Notes: generated by a model from the letters alone, not told the origin. A stretch of 64,000 nt of DNA from Microbacterium testaceum StLB037 (GCF_900104345.1 NZ_FNJN01000006.1:185559-249558); one strand, 5' to 3'; positions 1 to 8,786 are shown, numbered from the stretch's first letter. Translations and numbers: made by a program.

Positions 1-1
1 C

Positions 2-1939
2 GACGTGACGATCACCGCTCCCGAGAGCGGCGACGAGTTCGTCGTTCCCGGAGCCGACGACGTCTCGGACGTGACCGTCTCCGGTACCGGCGAGCCCGAG
101 GCCGTGATCACGGTCTCGATCCCCGGTCAGGAGGATCAGGACGCCACGGTCACCCCCGAGGGCACCTGGACGGTCACGTTCCCCGACCTCCCGGTCGGCG
201 ACTACACGGCCACCGCGACTCAGGATGCGGACGGCACCACCGCGGCCGTCGACTTCTCGGTCATCGAGGCCCCGGACGTGGTCATCACCGCTCCGACCCC
301 CGACCAGATCATCGTCGTCCCCGGGGCCGACGACACCTCGGACGTGATCGTCACCGGAACCGGCTACGCGGGTTCGGATGTCGACGTCGAGGTCGGCGGC
401 TCCCCCCAGACGGTCACCGTGACCGCGGAGGGAACCTGGACGGCGACGTTCCCGGGCCTGCCCATCGGCGATTACTCGGTGACCGCGACGCAGGAGTTCG
501 ACGGGTCTATCGACACGGTCGACTTCTCGATCGCCGAGACGCCCGATGTCGTGATCGAGGAGCCCGCTGACGGAACAGAGATCGCGGTCGGCTCTGCTGA
601 GGGTGTCACCACGGTGACCGTCTCGGGAACGGCTTCGCCGGGGGCGACCGTCACGGTCGAGCTCGACAACGGCGCCGTCGAGACGACGACCGCGGCCCCG
701 GACGGTACCTGGAACGTGGTGTTCGACGGTCTGTCGATCGCCGACTACACGGCGACGGCGACTCAGGATGCCGACGACTCGGTCGACACCGTCGCGTTCA
801 GCGTCGTGCTCGCCGAGGCCGTCGACATCACGGCACCCATCGCCGGCACGGAGTACGAGGTCGGAGAGCCGGATGCCACGCGCTCGGTGACCGTGACCGG
901 TTCCGGCCAGGCCGGCGCCGAGATCGCCGTCTCGATCCCGACCCTGGGCGCGCAGACGACGACCGTCTCGGGACTCGGCCTCTGGTCGGTCTCGTTCGCG
1001 GAGGTTCCGGTGGGCGACTTCACGGTGACCGCGATCCAGGACATCGACGGCTCGGTCGACACGACGTCGTTCTCGGTGACCGCGGTCGCGGCTGACGCCG
1101 ACGCGGACGCGGACGCGATGGATGCTGACGCGATGGATGCTGACGCGATGGATGCTGACGCGATGGATGCTGACGCCGTGGACGCTGATGCGATGGATGC
1201 TGACGCGGCGGACGCTGACGCGATGGACGCTGACGCTGACGCTGACGCTGACGCTGTGGACGCAGACGCCGACGCTGTGGACGCAGACGCCGACGCTGTG
1301 GACGCTGACGCCGTGGACGCCGATGCGACCGACTCTGACGCAACGGACACCGACGCGATGGATGCTGACGCGACGGACACCGACGCAGCCGATGCAGACG
1401 CCGTGGACGCTGACGCCGCGGACGCCGACGCTGTGGATGCTGACGCCGCGGACGCCGACGCCGTGGACGCCGACGCGACCGACGGCGACGTCACCACGCA
1501 GGCGCGTGCCGACGTGCTGCTCCCGCAGATCGTGCGCGGCACCGGGGTCAGCCAGACCGTGGTCGTCCAGGGCTTCCAGCCCGGCGAGACGGTCTCGGCG
1601 ACGGTGAACTCGACTCCCTTCGAGCTCACTCCGGTGACCGCGGACGGCTCGGGTACGGCGCGCATGACCTTCGCGGTCGGCGCCGACTTCGAGCTCGGCG
1701 CACACCGGGTCGACGTGCGCGGTTCGGTCACGGGTGAACTCCCGACCGAGCGGGAGAACACCGCCTTCACCGTGACGGCGCAGCCCGCCGCCGCGGGCAA
1801 CGGCGGGGGCTCCTCGCTCCCGGCCACCGGTCTGGACCTCAACGGTCCTCTCGCCGGCGGCCTGGCTGCGGCACTGATCCTCGCGGGTGCGACTCTGTGG
1901 ACCCTGCGTCGACGGAGCGCCAGCGGAGAGCAGCGCTGA
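2..1939 (+). CDS. LPXTG-anchored surface protein with Ig-like repeats and Asp-Ala stalk (5' truncated)
   Basis: The frame is open from the window edge, and the first visible residues already lie inside a repeat, so the N-terminus and signal peptide are outside the window. Four Ig-like repeats of about 88-92 residues follow, each with a TITAP/VITAP-like opening, a GTW strand and a DYTATATQD-like motif. Next comes a stalk of about 130 residues made almost only of Asp-Ala dipeptides with occasional Met, Val or Thr, then one more beta-rich domain. The C-terminus is a classic sorting signal: LPATG, a hydrophobic helix, then a short Arg-rich tail. The protein is therefore expected to be sortase-linked to the wall and to project from the cell. 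Ligand or adhesion function is unknown. Confidence 0.85.
   Translation, partial: DVTITAPESGDEFVVPGADDVSDVTVSGTGEPEAVITVSIPGQEDQDATVTPEGTWTVTFPDLPVGDYTATATQDADGTTAAVDFSVIEAPDVVITAPTPDQIIVVPGADDTSDVIVTGTGYAGSDVDVEVGGSPQTVTVTAEGTWTATFPGLPIGDYSVTATQEFDGSIDTVDFSIAETPDVVIEEPADGTEIAVGSAEGVTTVTVSGTASPGATVTVELDNGAVETTTAAPDGTWNVVFDGLSIADYTATATQDADDSVDTVAFSVVLAEAVDITAPIAGTEYEVGEPDATRSVTVTGSGQAGAEIAVSIPTLGAQTTTVSGLGLWSVSFAEVPVGDFTVTAIQDIDGSVDTTSFSVTAVAADADADADAMDADAMDADAMDADAMDADAVDADAMDADAADADAMDADADADADAVDADADAVDADADAVDADAVDADATDSDATDTDAMDADATDTDAADADAVDADAADADAVDADAADADAVDADATDGDVTTQARADVLLPQIVRGTGVSQTVVVQGFQPGETVSATVNSTPFELTPVTADGSGTARMTFAVGADFELGAHRVDVRGSVTGELPTERENTAFTVTAQPAAAGNGGGSSLPATGLDLNGPLAGGLAAALILAGATLWTLRRRSASGEQR
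1093..1490 (+). repeat. Low-complexity Asp-Ala codon repeat inside the surface protein
   Basis: Short units of the type GCTGACGCGATGGATGCT and GACGCCGTGGACGCT recur in tandem and keep the reading frame, giving a strongly acidic DADA(M/V/A/T)DADA stalk. Unit order is irregular, as expected for a tract that changes length by slippage or recombination. It resembles in concept the Ser-Asp stalks of other wall-anchored proteins, but the dipeptide here is Asp-Ala. Confidence 0.85.
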
Positions 1940-1941
1940 CG

Positions 1942-2751
1942 ATGACCACCACGGCGGAGGAGGCCCCCGAAGCGGGGGTGTCGGAGGGGCCTTCCTCCGC
2001 CCGGCGGTCGGGTGGGGTCATGGCGGCGGTCGCCGCCGCCATGACCCTCGCCATCGTCCTCGGCTACGCCTTCGTGGCGGTGTCGTTCACCATCCCCTCG
2101 AGCCCGACGCGTCCCGCCGTGTCGGCCGCCTTCGCCCCGTACTTCCAGCAACGGTGGAACGTGTTCGCCCCGAACATCATGAAGGTGAACCGCTCGCTCC
2201 AGATCCAGGTGCAGTGGCGGGAGAACGGCGAGCTCCAGCGCAGCGAATGGGTCGACGTCACCGACGCGGAGTTCTCCGCGGCGCGTGGCATCCCGACTCC
2301 CTCTCGCATCTCGAAGAACAGCTTCAACGCCGCTCAGACCTACCTGACGCGGTACCAGGCGCTCAGCGCCGACCAGAGGGATCGCGTGCGCGACACCTTC
2401 ATCCGTCGCGTCAACGACGGCGCCTTCGCGCCGATGGACCCGTCGGCGTTGCTCGAGGAGCTCGACGATCTCGGGGGCAGTCGCGCCGCTCTGGTGAGCT
2501 ACCTGCGGTACGACTACATGCTCGTGCGCTTCTCGTCCGCCTTCGGCAGTGCGTACGTCGACCACGATGTCGAGCGCGTCCGGTGGCGCATCGAGCACGA
2601 TCGGCCGAACGACTTCCTCCACCGCTTCGACACGGAGCGCCAGACGGAACCCTCGTACACGACGTTCGGGTGGCGGCAACCTGCGGTCGCGCCATCGGAT
2701 GAGGTGCAGGCCATCTACGACGAAGTCATCGAGAGGTACACGGGACGATGA
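1942..2751 (+). CDS. DUF5819 family protein
   Basis: A 269-residue protein with one N-terminal membrane helix (about residues 30-55), followed by a soluble part with a PYFQQRWNVFAPN motif typical of DUF5819. The ATG at 1942 is chosen because it lies 2 nt after the previous stop; an in-frame GTG at 1897 would overlap the surface protein by 43 nt. The stop overlaps the next start as ATGA. In actinobacteria DUF5819 proteins are usually encoded beside an HTTM protein, exactly as here, so the two probably act together in the membrane. The biochemical role is not known. Confidence 0.75.
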   Translation: MTTTAEEAPEAGVSEGPSSARRSGGVMAAVAAAMTLAIVLGYAFVAVSFTIPSSPTRPAVSAAFAPYFQQRWNVFAPNIMKVNRSLQIQVQWRENGELQRSEWVDVTDAEFSAARGIPTPSRISKNSFNAAQTYLTRYQALSADQRDRVRDTFIRRVNDGAFAPMDPSALLEELDDLGGSRAALVSYLRYDYMLVRFSSAFGSAYVDHDVERVRWRIEHDRPNDFLHRFDTERQTEPSYTTFGWRQPAVAPSDEVQAIYDEVIERYTGR

Positions 2752-3785
2752 ACCGATCGGCATCCGTCGACGACGAGAGGACCATCGCGACGACCGGCTG
2801 GCGGGACCGCGTCACGCCTTCGACGCTGTGGCCGCGCCTGCAGCTCTGGCTGACCGGGCGCGAGCATTCGACGATCGGGTTCTCCGTCCTCCGCGTGCTC
2901 TTCGGCGTCGCGATGCTGATCGTCCTGGTGCCGAGCTACGCCGACCGCCACTACCTCTGGGGTGCGGGAGCCTGGTGGGTCGACCCCGAAGCCAACCGGC
3001 GTGGGTGGTGGGAACCGCTGAGGATGCTCTTCCCGAAAGACAACGCGGTGGTCTTCGACCTCTCGTTCCACGTGCTGCTGGCTCTCGCGATCCTGTTCGT
3101 CGTGGGATTCCAGACGCGGTGGGTGACCCCGGTCCTGCTCGTGTTCTGGGTGGGGCTCTCGACCAACAGCACGCTGCTCGGCAACGGCGGAGACACGCTC
3201 ATGCGGATCGTGCTCTTCTTCGTCGTCTTCGCCGACCTGAGTCGGCACTTCTCGGTGGATGCGTGGATGCGCCGGCGCCGCGGCATCCGGCCCTCCCGTC
3301 TTTCCGGACGGATGCCGACCTGGGTGCCGCCGTGGCTGGCGATCTGGGCCCACAACACGGCGCTCATCCTCTGCGTGTTCCAGATCCTGCTCGTCTACGT
3401 CGTCTCGAGCGTGCTGAAGTTCCAGGGGGAGGAATGGCTGGACGGTACGGCGATCTACTACGCGCTGAGCATCGAGCAGTTCCACGTCCTGCCCGCCCTG
3501 AGCCAGCTCGCCTGGCAGTCGGCGCCCGTCGTGGCACTCGCGACCTGGGCCGCGCTCTGGGTGCAGATGCTGTTCCCGGTGCTCATCCTGTGGAAGCCGA
3601 CGCGCTACGCGGCGGTGTTCGTCATCACCGGAATGCACCTGAGCATCGCGATCCTGCTGGGGCTGTGGCCGTTCTCGCTCGCGATGATCGCCCTCGACTT
3701 GCTCCTGGTCCGCGACGGGTCGTGGAACAGGCGGGGTTCGCGCCTCGGTTCGGTGCGGAGGGGTTTGCTCAGCCCCGCCACGTAG
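2748..3785 (+). CDS. HTTM domain membrane protein
   Basis: A 345-residue polytopic protein with several hydrophobic segments and an internal GNGGDTLMRIVLFF motif, characteristic of the HTTM (vitamin K-dependent carboxylase-like) family. HTTM proteins are related to gamma-glutamyl carboxylase membrane regions, but most bacterial members have no established reaction. It overlaps the DUF5819 gene by 4 nt, implying translational coupling. Its TAG stop at 3783-3785 also forms the first three bases of the TAGACT element placed for glmS. Confidence 0.75.
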   Translation: MNRSASVDDERTIATTGWRDRVTPSTLWPRLQLWLTGREHSTIGFSVLRVLFGVAMLIVLVPSYADRHYLWGAGAWWVDPEANRRGWWEPLRMLFPKDNAVVFDLSFHVLLALAILFVVGFQTRWVTPVLLVFWVGLSTNSTLLGNGGDTLMRIVLFFVVFADLSRHFSVDAWMRRRRGIRPSRLSGRMPTWVPPWLAIWAHNTALILCVFQILLVYVVSSVLKFQGEEWLDGTAIYYALSIEQFHVLPALSQLAWQSAPVVALATWAALWVQMLFPVLILWKPTRYAAVFVITGMHLSIAILLGLWPFSLAMIALDLLLVRDGSWNRRGSRLGSVRRGLLSPAT

Positions 3786-3788
3786 ACT
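3783..3788 (+). promoter_or_regulatory. -10 element TAGACT for leaderless glmS
   Basis: TAGACT lies 7 nt before the glmS ATG, which puts the expected transcription start at or next to the start codon. Its TAG is also the stop codon of the HTTM gene. Confidence 0.6.
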
Positions 3789-3795
3789 CGACCCC

Positions 3796-5646
3796 ATGTG
3801 CGGAATCATCGGTTACGTGGGTCCTCGGCAGAGCCAGGACATCCTTCTGGCGGGTCTGTCGCGTCTGGAGTACCGGGGGTACGACTCCGCCGGCATCGCC
3901 GTGATCGACGGCGACGGCCAGCTCGACATGCGCAAGCGCGCGGGCAAGCTCGCCGTCCTGCGTGACGACCTCGAGTCCACGCCCATGCCCAACGGCACCA
4001 CGGGCATCGGCCACACCCGCTGGGCCACGCACGGTGGCCCCACCGACGCCAACGCCCACCCCCACCTGGCCGACGACGACAAGCTCGCCGTCATCCACAA
4101 CGGGATCATCGAGAACTTCGCCGAGCTCAAGAGCGAGCTCGTGGGTGACGGCTTCGCCTTCCGCAGCGAGACCGACACCGAGGTCGCGGCGGTTATGATC
4201 GGCCGCGAGTACGCACGGACGAAGGACCTCGTGCAGGCCTTCCGTTCGGTCGTCTCGCGCCTCGAGGGGGCCTACACGCTCCTCGCGATGCACGAGGACC
4301 ACCCCGGTCTCGTCGTCGGTGCGCGTCGCAACTCGCCGCTCGTGATCGGTCTCGGCGAGGGCGAGAACTTCCTCGGCTCCGACGTCGCCGCCTTCGTCGA
4401 GCACACGCGCAACGCGCTCGCGATCGGCCAGGACGAGATCGTTGCGATCACCCCCGAGGGTGTCGAGGTGACCGATTTCTCGGGCGCTCCTGTCGAGGTC
4501 GAGGCCTTCGAGGTCACGTGGGACGCGTCGGCCGCCGAGAAGGGCGGCTGGTCGTCGTTCATGGCCAAGGAGGTCTCGGAGGAGCCCGAGGCCGTCGCCA
4601 ACACCATCCGAGGCCGTATCCAAGAGGGCCGCGTCGAGATCCCCGAACTCGAGGGGATGGACGACTTCCTCGCCGACATCGATCGCATCCTCGTCATCGC
4701 GTGCGGCACCGCCGCTTACGCGGGCATGGTCGGCAAGTACGCCCTCGAGACCTGGACCCGTGTTCCCGTCGACGTCGAGCTGGCGCACGAGTTCCGCTAC
4801 CGCAACCCCGTGCTCACCCCCCGCACGCTGGTCGTGTCGATCAGCCAGTCGGGCGAGACCATGGACACGCTCATGGCCGTCAAGTACGCGAGCTCGCGCG
4901 GTGCGAAGACGCTGTCGATCTGCAACACGCAGGGGGCGACGATTCCGCGCGAGTCCGACGCGATCGTCTACACCCACGCGGGTCCCGAGGTGGCCGTCGC
5001 CTCGACCAAGGCCTTCGTCGCGCAGATCACCGCCCTGTACCTGCTGGCCCTGCACGTGGGTCGCGTGCGCGGCGCGATCGACCCGATGGCCGCCGTCGAA
5101 GCCGTGACCGAGCTCGAGGCCGTCCCGGGCAAGATCGCTCGCGTGCTCGAGACCGAGCAGGCCCGCATCGAGCAGCTCGCGCACTGGATGGCCGACACCC
5201 GCTCGGTGCTGTTCCTCGGCCGCAACGTCGGCTACCCGATCGCCCTCGAGGGGGCGCTCAAGCTCAAGGAGCTGGCCTACATCCACGCCGAGGGCTTCGC
5301 CGCTGGAGAGCTCAAGCACGGCCCCATCGCGCTGATCGAGCCCGGCCAGCCCGTGTTCGTCGTCGTTCCGAGCCCCCGCGGCTCGGGCGAGATGCACAAG
5401 AAGGTCGTCTCGAACATCGAGGAGATCCGCGCCCGCGGCGCCCGCGTCATCGCGATCGCCGAAGAGGGCGATGTCGCCGTGCTGCCCGCCGCCGACGAGG
5501 TGCTGCGGATCCCGCTCGCGGCCCCCCTCTTCGAGCCGCTGCTGGCCGTCGTTCCGCTGCACATCTTCGCGATGGGCCTCGCCGAGGCGAAGGGTCTCGA
5601 CGTCGACCAGCCGCGCAACCTCGCCAAGTCGGTGACGGTCGAGTAG
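3796..5646 (+). CDS. glmS: Glutamine--fructose-6-phosphate aminotransferase (isomerizing)
   Basis: Full-length 616-residue GlmS. The N-terminal MCGIIGYVG places the catalytic Cys directly after Met, followed by the class II glutaminase domain with RWATHG and GIIENF motifs. Two SIS domains follow (CGTAAYAG, SQSGETMDT), and the protein ends with the conserved KSVTVE. It makes glucosamine-6-phosphate from fructose-6-phosphate and glutamine, the first step toward UDP-GlcNAc and peptidoglycan. No Shine-Dalgarno sequence is seen; a TAGACT hexamer 7 nt upstream suggests leaderless translation. No glmS ribozyme is visible. A strong hairpin terminator follows. Confidence 0.97.
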   Translation: MCGIIGYVGPRQSQDILLAGLSRLEYRGYDSAGIAVIDGDGQLDMRKRAGKLAVLRDDLESTPMPNGTTGIGHTRWATHGGPTDANAHPHLADDDKLAVIHNGIIENFAELKSELVGDGFAFRSETDTEVAAVMIGREYARTKDLVQAFRSVVSRLEGAYTLLAMHEDHPGLVVGARRNSPLVIGLGEGENFLGSDVAAFVEHTRNALAIGQDEIVAITPEGVEVTDFSGAPVEVEAFEVTWDASAAEKGGWSSFMAKEVSEEPEAVANTIRGRIQEGRVEIPELEGMDDFLADIDRILVIACGTAAYAGMVGKYALETWTRVPVDVELAHEFRYRNPVLTPRTLVVSISQSGETMDTLMAVKYASSRGAKTLSICNTQGATIPRESDAIVYTHAGPEVAVASTKAFVAQITALYLLALHVGRVRGAIDPMAAVEAVTELEAVPGKIARVLETEQARIEQLAHWMADTRSVLFLGRNVGYPIALEGALKLKELAYIHAEGFAAGELKHGPIALIEPGQPVFVVVPSPRGSGEMHKKVVSNIEEIRARGARVIAIAEEGDVAVLPAADEVLRIPLAAPLFEPLLAVVPLHIFAMGLAEAKGLDVDQPRNLAKSVTVE

Positions 5647-5659
5647 ACCTCGCGTCGAA

Positions 5660-5691
5660 AAGGGGCCGGATGCCGTGGCATCCGGCCCCTT
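5660..5691 (+). terminator. Rho-independent-type hairpin after glmS
   Basis: Perfect inverted repeat AAGGGGCCGGATGCC / GGCATCCGGCCCCTT with a 2-nt spacer, starting 13 nt after the stop. The arms contain the GGATGCC/GGCATCC word common in this DNA. The T-tract is short, as is usual in high-GC actinobacteria. Confidence 0.8.
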
Positions 5692-5750
5692 CGTCGTCTC
5701 GGTGTCGGTGGGCACCGGCAGAATAGAGGGATGCCAGGAGGGGAGGGCGC

Positions 5751-6158
5751 ATGATCGTCGGTATCGGCGTCGACCTCGTCGACGTGCCGCGGTTCGAGGA
5801 GCACCTGGAGCGGACGCCCCGGCTGCTCCCTCGTCTGTTCTCGGCATCGGAGCGCGTGCTGAAGCCCCGTTCCCTGGCTGCCCGGTACGCCGCGAAAGAG
5901 GCCTTGATCAAGGCGCTCGGCGGGTCGGACGGCGTGCACTGGATCGACATCGAGGTCACCTCTGAGGCGTCCGGACGCCCCGTCTTCTCGCTCAGCGGAG
6001 AGACCGCCGCGACGGTCGCCGCGCGGGGCATCACCGCCCTGCACCTGTCGATGTCGCACGATGCGGGCCTGGCGACGGCGTACGTCATCGCCGAGGCGCG
6101 TGTCGGCGCCGAGTCAGCGGCATCCCGAATCCCGCCCCTCCGAGAGGACCGCGCATGA
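5751..6158 (+). CDS. acpS: Holo-[acyl-carrier-protein] synthase
   Basis: 135 residues, the usual AcpS size. It transfers 4'-phosphopantetheine from CoA to acyl carrier protein. The N-terminal GIGVDLVDV motif (Asp8) and the RYAAKEALIKALG motif (Glu50) provide the metal and CoA-binding residues. A purine-rich Shine-Dalgarno (AGGAGGGGAGG) precedes the ATG. The stop overlaps alr by 4 nt, so the two are translationally coupled. Confidence 0.93.
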   Translation: MIVGIGVDLVDVPRFEEHLERTPRLLPRLFSASERVLKPRSLAARYAAKEALIKALGGSDGVHWIDIEVTSEASGRPVFSLSGETAATVAARGITALHLSMSHDAGLATAYVIAEARVGAESAASRIPPLREDRA

Positions 6159-7276
6159 CGATGCAACCGGGAGTGCTGCGAGAAGCCGTCATCGACGTCG
6201 ACGCGATCACCGAGAACGTGCGCCACCTGCGCGCCCTGACGGGGTCCGAGATCATCGCGGTGGTCAAGGCCGCCGGCTACGGGCACGGGGCGTATCGCGC
6301 CGCCGCCGCTGCTCTGCGCGGGGGAGCGACGCGCATCGGCGTGTCCGACATCGACGAGGCGTTGGCGCTGCGTCGCGCGGGCATCACGGCGCCCCTGTTC
6401 GCCTGGCTGCACGCGCCGGGGGCCTCTTTCGTCGAGGCCGTGCGCGAGGAGGTCGAACTGGGGATCTCCGACATCGACCAGCTTCTGCGCGCGGCCGACG
6501 CGGCCCACGGTGAGCGCCCCGCCGCCGTGCACCTGAAGATCGAGACGGGGCTGTCGCGCAACGGCATCGCCCCGGCGGACTGGCGCACGGTGTTCTCGGA
6601 GGCCGCGCGACTCGAACGCATCGGGCGGCTCCGGGTCGTCGGTCTGTTCTCGCACCTGTCGAACACGAGTGTCGACGACGATCGTGCCGCCCTCGCGCGG
6701 TTCGAGGAGGGCGTGGTGCTCGCGGCCTCGGTGGGGCTGAACCCCCCGCTGCGTCATCTCGCGGCCACGAACGCCGCCATCGCCCTCCCCGAGACCCGCC
6801 TGGGGTGCGTGCGCATCGGCATCGGCCTGTACGGCATCTCGCCCTTCGACGACCGCTCGTCCGCCGACCTGGGGCTGCGCCCCGCGATGACGCTGCGCGG
6901 CGCGGTCGCGGCGGTGCGGCGCGTGCCCGCGGGCACGGGCGTCTCGTACGGCTACGACCACCGCACGGAGCGCGAGACGACGCTCGCCCTGGTGCCGCTC
7001 GGCTACGCCGACGGCGTGCCCCGGCAGGCCTCGGGGCGCGGGCCGGTGTCGATCAACGGTCGCCGTTTCACGGTGGCGGGTCGGATCGCGATGGACCAGT
7101 TCGTCGTCGACGTGGGTGATCACCCGGTCGCGGTGGGCGACGAGGTGGTGCTCTTCGGCGATCCGACGCTGGGCGTCCCCGCCGCACGGGACTGGGCGGA
7201 TGCCGCCGGCACCATCGATTACGAGATCGTCACGCGCGTGGGAGCGCGCGTGCCCCGACGGGAGGTCCGCGCGTGA
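6155..7276 (+). CDS. alr: Alanine racemase
   Basis: 373-residue fold-III PLP enzyme that interconverts L- and D-alanine for peptidoglycan. The PLP lysine is Lys38 in VVKAAGYGHG; the second catalytic region contains VSYGYDH, and GYADGVPR and GRIAMDQ motifs are present. It starts inside the acpS stop (ATGA) and ends in a 4-nt overlap with tsaE, consistent with one transcript acpS-alr-tsaE. Confidence 0.95.
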   Translation: MTMQPGVLREAVIDVDAITENVRHLRALTGSEIIAVVKAAGYGHGAYRAAAAALRGGATRIGVSDIDEALALRRAGITAPLFAWLHAPGASFVEAVREEVELGISDIDQLLRAADAAHGERPAAVHLKIETGLSRNGIAPADWRTVFSEAARLERIGRLRVVGLFSHLSNTSVDDDRAALARFEEGVVLAASVGLNPPLRHLAATNAAIALPETRLGCVRIGIGLYGISPFDDRSSADLGLRPAMTLRGAVAAVRRVPAGTGVSYGYDHRTERETTLALVPLGYADGVPRQASGRGPVSINGRRFTVAGRIAMDQFVVDVGDHPVAVGDEVVLFGDPTLGVPAARDWADAAGTIDYEIVTRVGARVPRREVRA

Positions 7277-7776
7277 GCGTTCCCGACAGTGTGCTGGGCG
7301 AGAGGATCGTCGAGGGCCCGGGCGACATGGAGGAGCTCGGACGGAGCATCGGCCGCGCTCTCGAGCCGGGTGACGTGATCGTGATGACCGGCCCCCTCGG
7401 CGCCGGAAAGACGACCCTGACCCGAGGTATCGGCGAGGGTCTCGGCATCCGGGGTCCCGTTCAGAGCCCCACCTTCGTGATCGCCCGCACTCACCCGTCC
7501 CTGGTCGGCGGGACGCCGCTGGTGCACGTGGACGCGTACCGGCTCGGAGCCGCCGTTGAGCTCGACGACCTCGATATCGACGTCGCGGGGTCGGCGGTGA
7601 TCGTCGAGTGGGGTCGCGGTGTCGCCGAATACCTCGCCGACTCGTGGTGGGAGATCGAGATCGATCGTCAGGTCGGGGGCCGAGGCGTCGACAACGCGTG
7701 CGGCGAGATCGCGGTGCACACCGTCGAACTCGACGCCGATGCCCCGCGCCGGGTCACGATCTCGCGTCGCCCGTGA
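7273..7776 (+). CDS. tsaE: tRNA t6A synthesis ATPase TsaE
   Basis: 167 residues with a Walker A motif GPLGAGKT at residues 40-47, SPTFVI and HVDAYRL motifs, all typical of TsaE. TsaE is the ATPase that resets the TsaB-TsaD complex forming N6-threonylcarbamoyladenosine at A37 of ANN-decoding tRNAs. The GTG start overlaps alr by 4 nt. The partners tsaB and tsaD lie 1 kb downstream, separated by a gene on the other strand. The 3' end overlaps that gene by 23 nt. Confidence 0.93.
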   Translation: MSVPDSVLGERIVEGPGDMEELGRSIGRALEPGDVIVMTGPLGAGKTTLTRGIGEGLGIRGPVQSPTFVIARTHPSLVGGTPLVHVDAYRLGAAVELDDLDIDVAGSAVIVEWGRGVAEYLADSWWEIEIDRQVGGRGVDNACGEIAVHTVELDADAPRRVTISRRP

Positions 7777-8722
7777 GGTTCGAGCGCCGCGCGATGGATG
7801 AGCGGGGGCGCCCGGATCCTCCGCGGGGAGCCGGAGCGCGGTCCGCCGCCCACACCTCGCGCAGGGCCCGGAGCGTCTCGACCGGCTGCTCGACGTGGGC
7901 GAAGTGCCCGCTGTCGTCGAGGACGCGATCGTCGTAATCGTTCATGAGGCGCCCCCATTCCCGAGCGTCGCGCTCGGCGACGAACACGTCGTGCGCGCCC
8001 CGCACCGATCGCACCGGACAGGTGATCCGACGCCAGACGCCGTCGTCGTGGCCGGTCGAGAGGTGCGCCGCGGCGAGGAAGGCCGACGGGCGGATCTCTT
8101 CGGCGAGGTCGTCGGTCACCGACCGACTCACACGCTCGGGGTGCCGGAACAGCGGTCGCGCAAGACGACGCAACGCGCCGGTACGACGCAGCAGGCGCAG
8201 CAACGGGCGGGCGAGGGGGCCGAGTCCGCGCAGCACCCGCATCGCGAGCACCATCCCCGCGAGCCAGGGCAGCCGGGCGGCGCTGCGGACGGGGTGCCGC
8301 GCGATGGCCCGCGCTCCCGCTCCGCTCGGTGACACGACCCCGACCGCGACGGTCGCGCGCGGGAAGCGGGCGGCGACGTCGAGAGCGATCACTCCGCCGA
8401 GGGAATGCCCGACCACGCGCCAACGCGGGTAGCCGAGCGCGCGAGCGGCCGCGGCGACCGCCACGGCGATCTCGGCCGGCTCCGGCACGGGCCCGGGCGT
8501 CTCGCCCCAGCCGGGCAGGTCGATCGCGACGATGTCCGACAGGGGGAGCCGGAGCCCGTCGGATGCCGCGATCAGGGCACCCCAGGTGCGCCACGACCCC
8601 GCGGCGCCGTGCACCAGGATCGTCGCCACGGGGCTGCCCGACCGGCGGCCGGCGTGCACCACCAGCGGCCCCACCCCGGTGGGGACCACGACGCGCCGCA
8701 GCGCGAGGTCGTCGGCATCCAT
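7754..8722 (-). CDS. Alpha/beta hydrolase
   Basis: 322 residues from the ATG at 8722, chosen because AAAGGGC lies directly upstream and the fold begins shortly after; the frame stays open further upstream into tsaB. Motifs: HGAAGSW oxyanion-hole loop, nucleophile elbow GHSLG (catalytic Ser), an acid in the GAHDVFV region and a catalytic His in DSGHFAHVEQP. It is a canonical serine hydrolase of unknown substrate. It lies antiparallel inside the t6A gene set and converges on tsaE, so it must have its own promoter. Confidence 0.85.
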   Translation of the reverse strand: MDADDLALRRVVVPTGVGPLVVHAGRRSGSPVATILVHGAAGSWRTWGALIAASDGLRLPLSDIVAIDLPGWGETPGPVPEPAEIAVAVAAAARALGYPRWRVVGHSLGGVIALDVAARFPRATVAVGVVSPSGAGARAIARHPVRSAARLPWLAGMVLAMRVLRGLGPLARPLLRLLRRTGALRRLARPLFRHPERVSRSVTDDLAEEIRPSAFLAAAHLSTGHDDGVWRRITCPVRSVRGAHDVFVAERDAREWGRLMNDYDDRVLDDSGHFAHVEQPVETLRALREVWAADRAPAPRGGSGRPRSSIARRSNLTGDARS

Positions 8723-8774
8723 GCCCTTTCTTCGGAGCGGAGGGCGCGGTCGGATGCCGTGGAGACGGGGCGGA

Positions 8775-8780
8775 TACCCT
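8775..8780 (+). promoter_or_regulatory. -10 element TACCCT for leaderless tsaB
   Basis: TACCCT lies 6 nt before the GTG of tsaB. The upstream antiparallel gene means tsaB cannot be read from the tsaE transcript alone, so an independent promoter is expected here. Confidence 0.5.
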
Positions 8781-8786
8781 GGAACC

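Noticed and set aside
1093..1490. Possible CRISPR array
   Set aside because: Units are short, in frame, and have no unique spacers; the repeats encode a protein stalk. The arrays at 29157, 48936, 51511, 53985 and 54066 also lack repeat-spacer structure and cas genes.
1897..1941. Upstream GTG start for the DUF5819 gene
   Set aside because: It would overlap the cell-wall anchor codons of the surface protein; the ATG at 1942 fits the family start better.
763..2763. A 666-codon open frame on the minus strand across the surface-protein repeats
   Set aside because: It exists only because Asp-Ala codons read as Ala/Ser-rich strings in reverse; it has no domain and overlaps three well-supported plus-strand genes.
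3700..3796. glmS ribozyme upstream of glmS
   Set aside because: The region is coding for the HTTM protein almost up to the start codon, and the gene appears to be leaderless.
3769..5847. A 692-codon open frame opposite glmS
   Set aside because: It is a high-GC shadow of glmS, full of Arg/Gly/Asp/His strings, with no recognisable domain.
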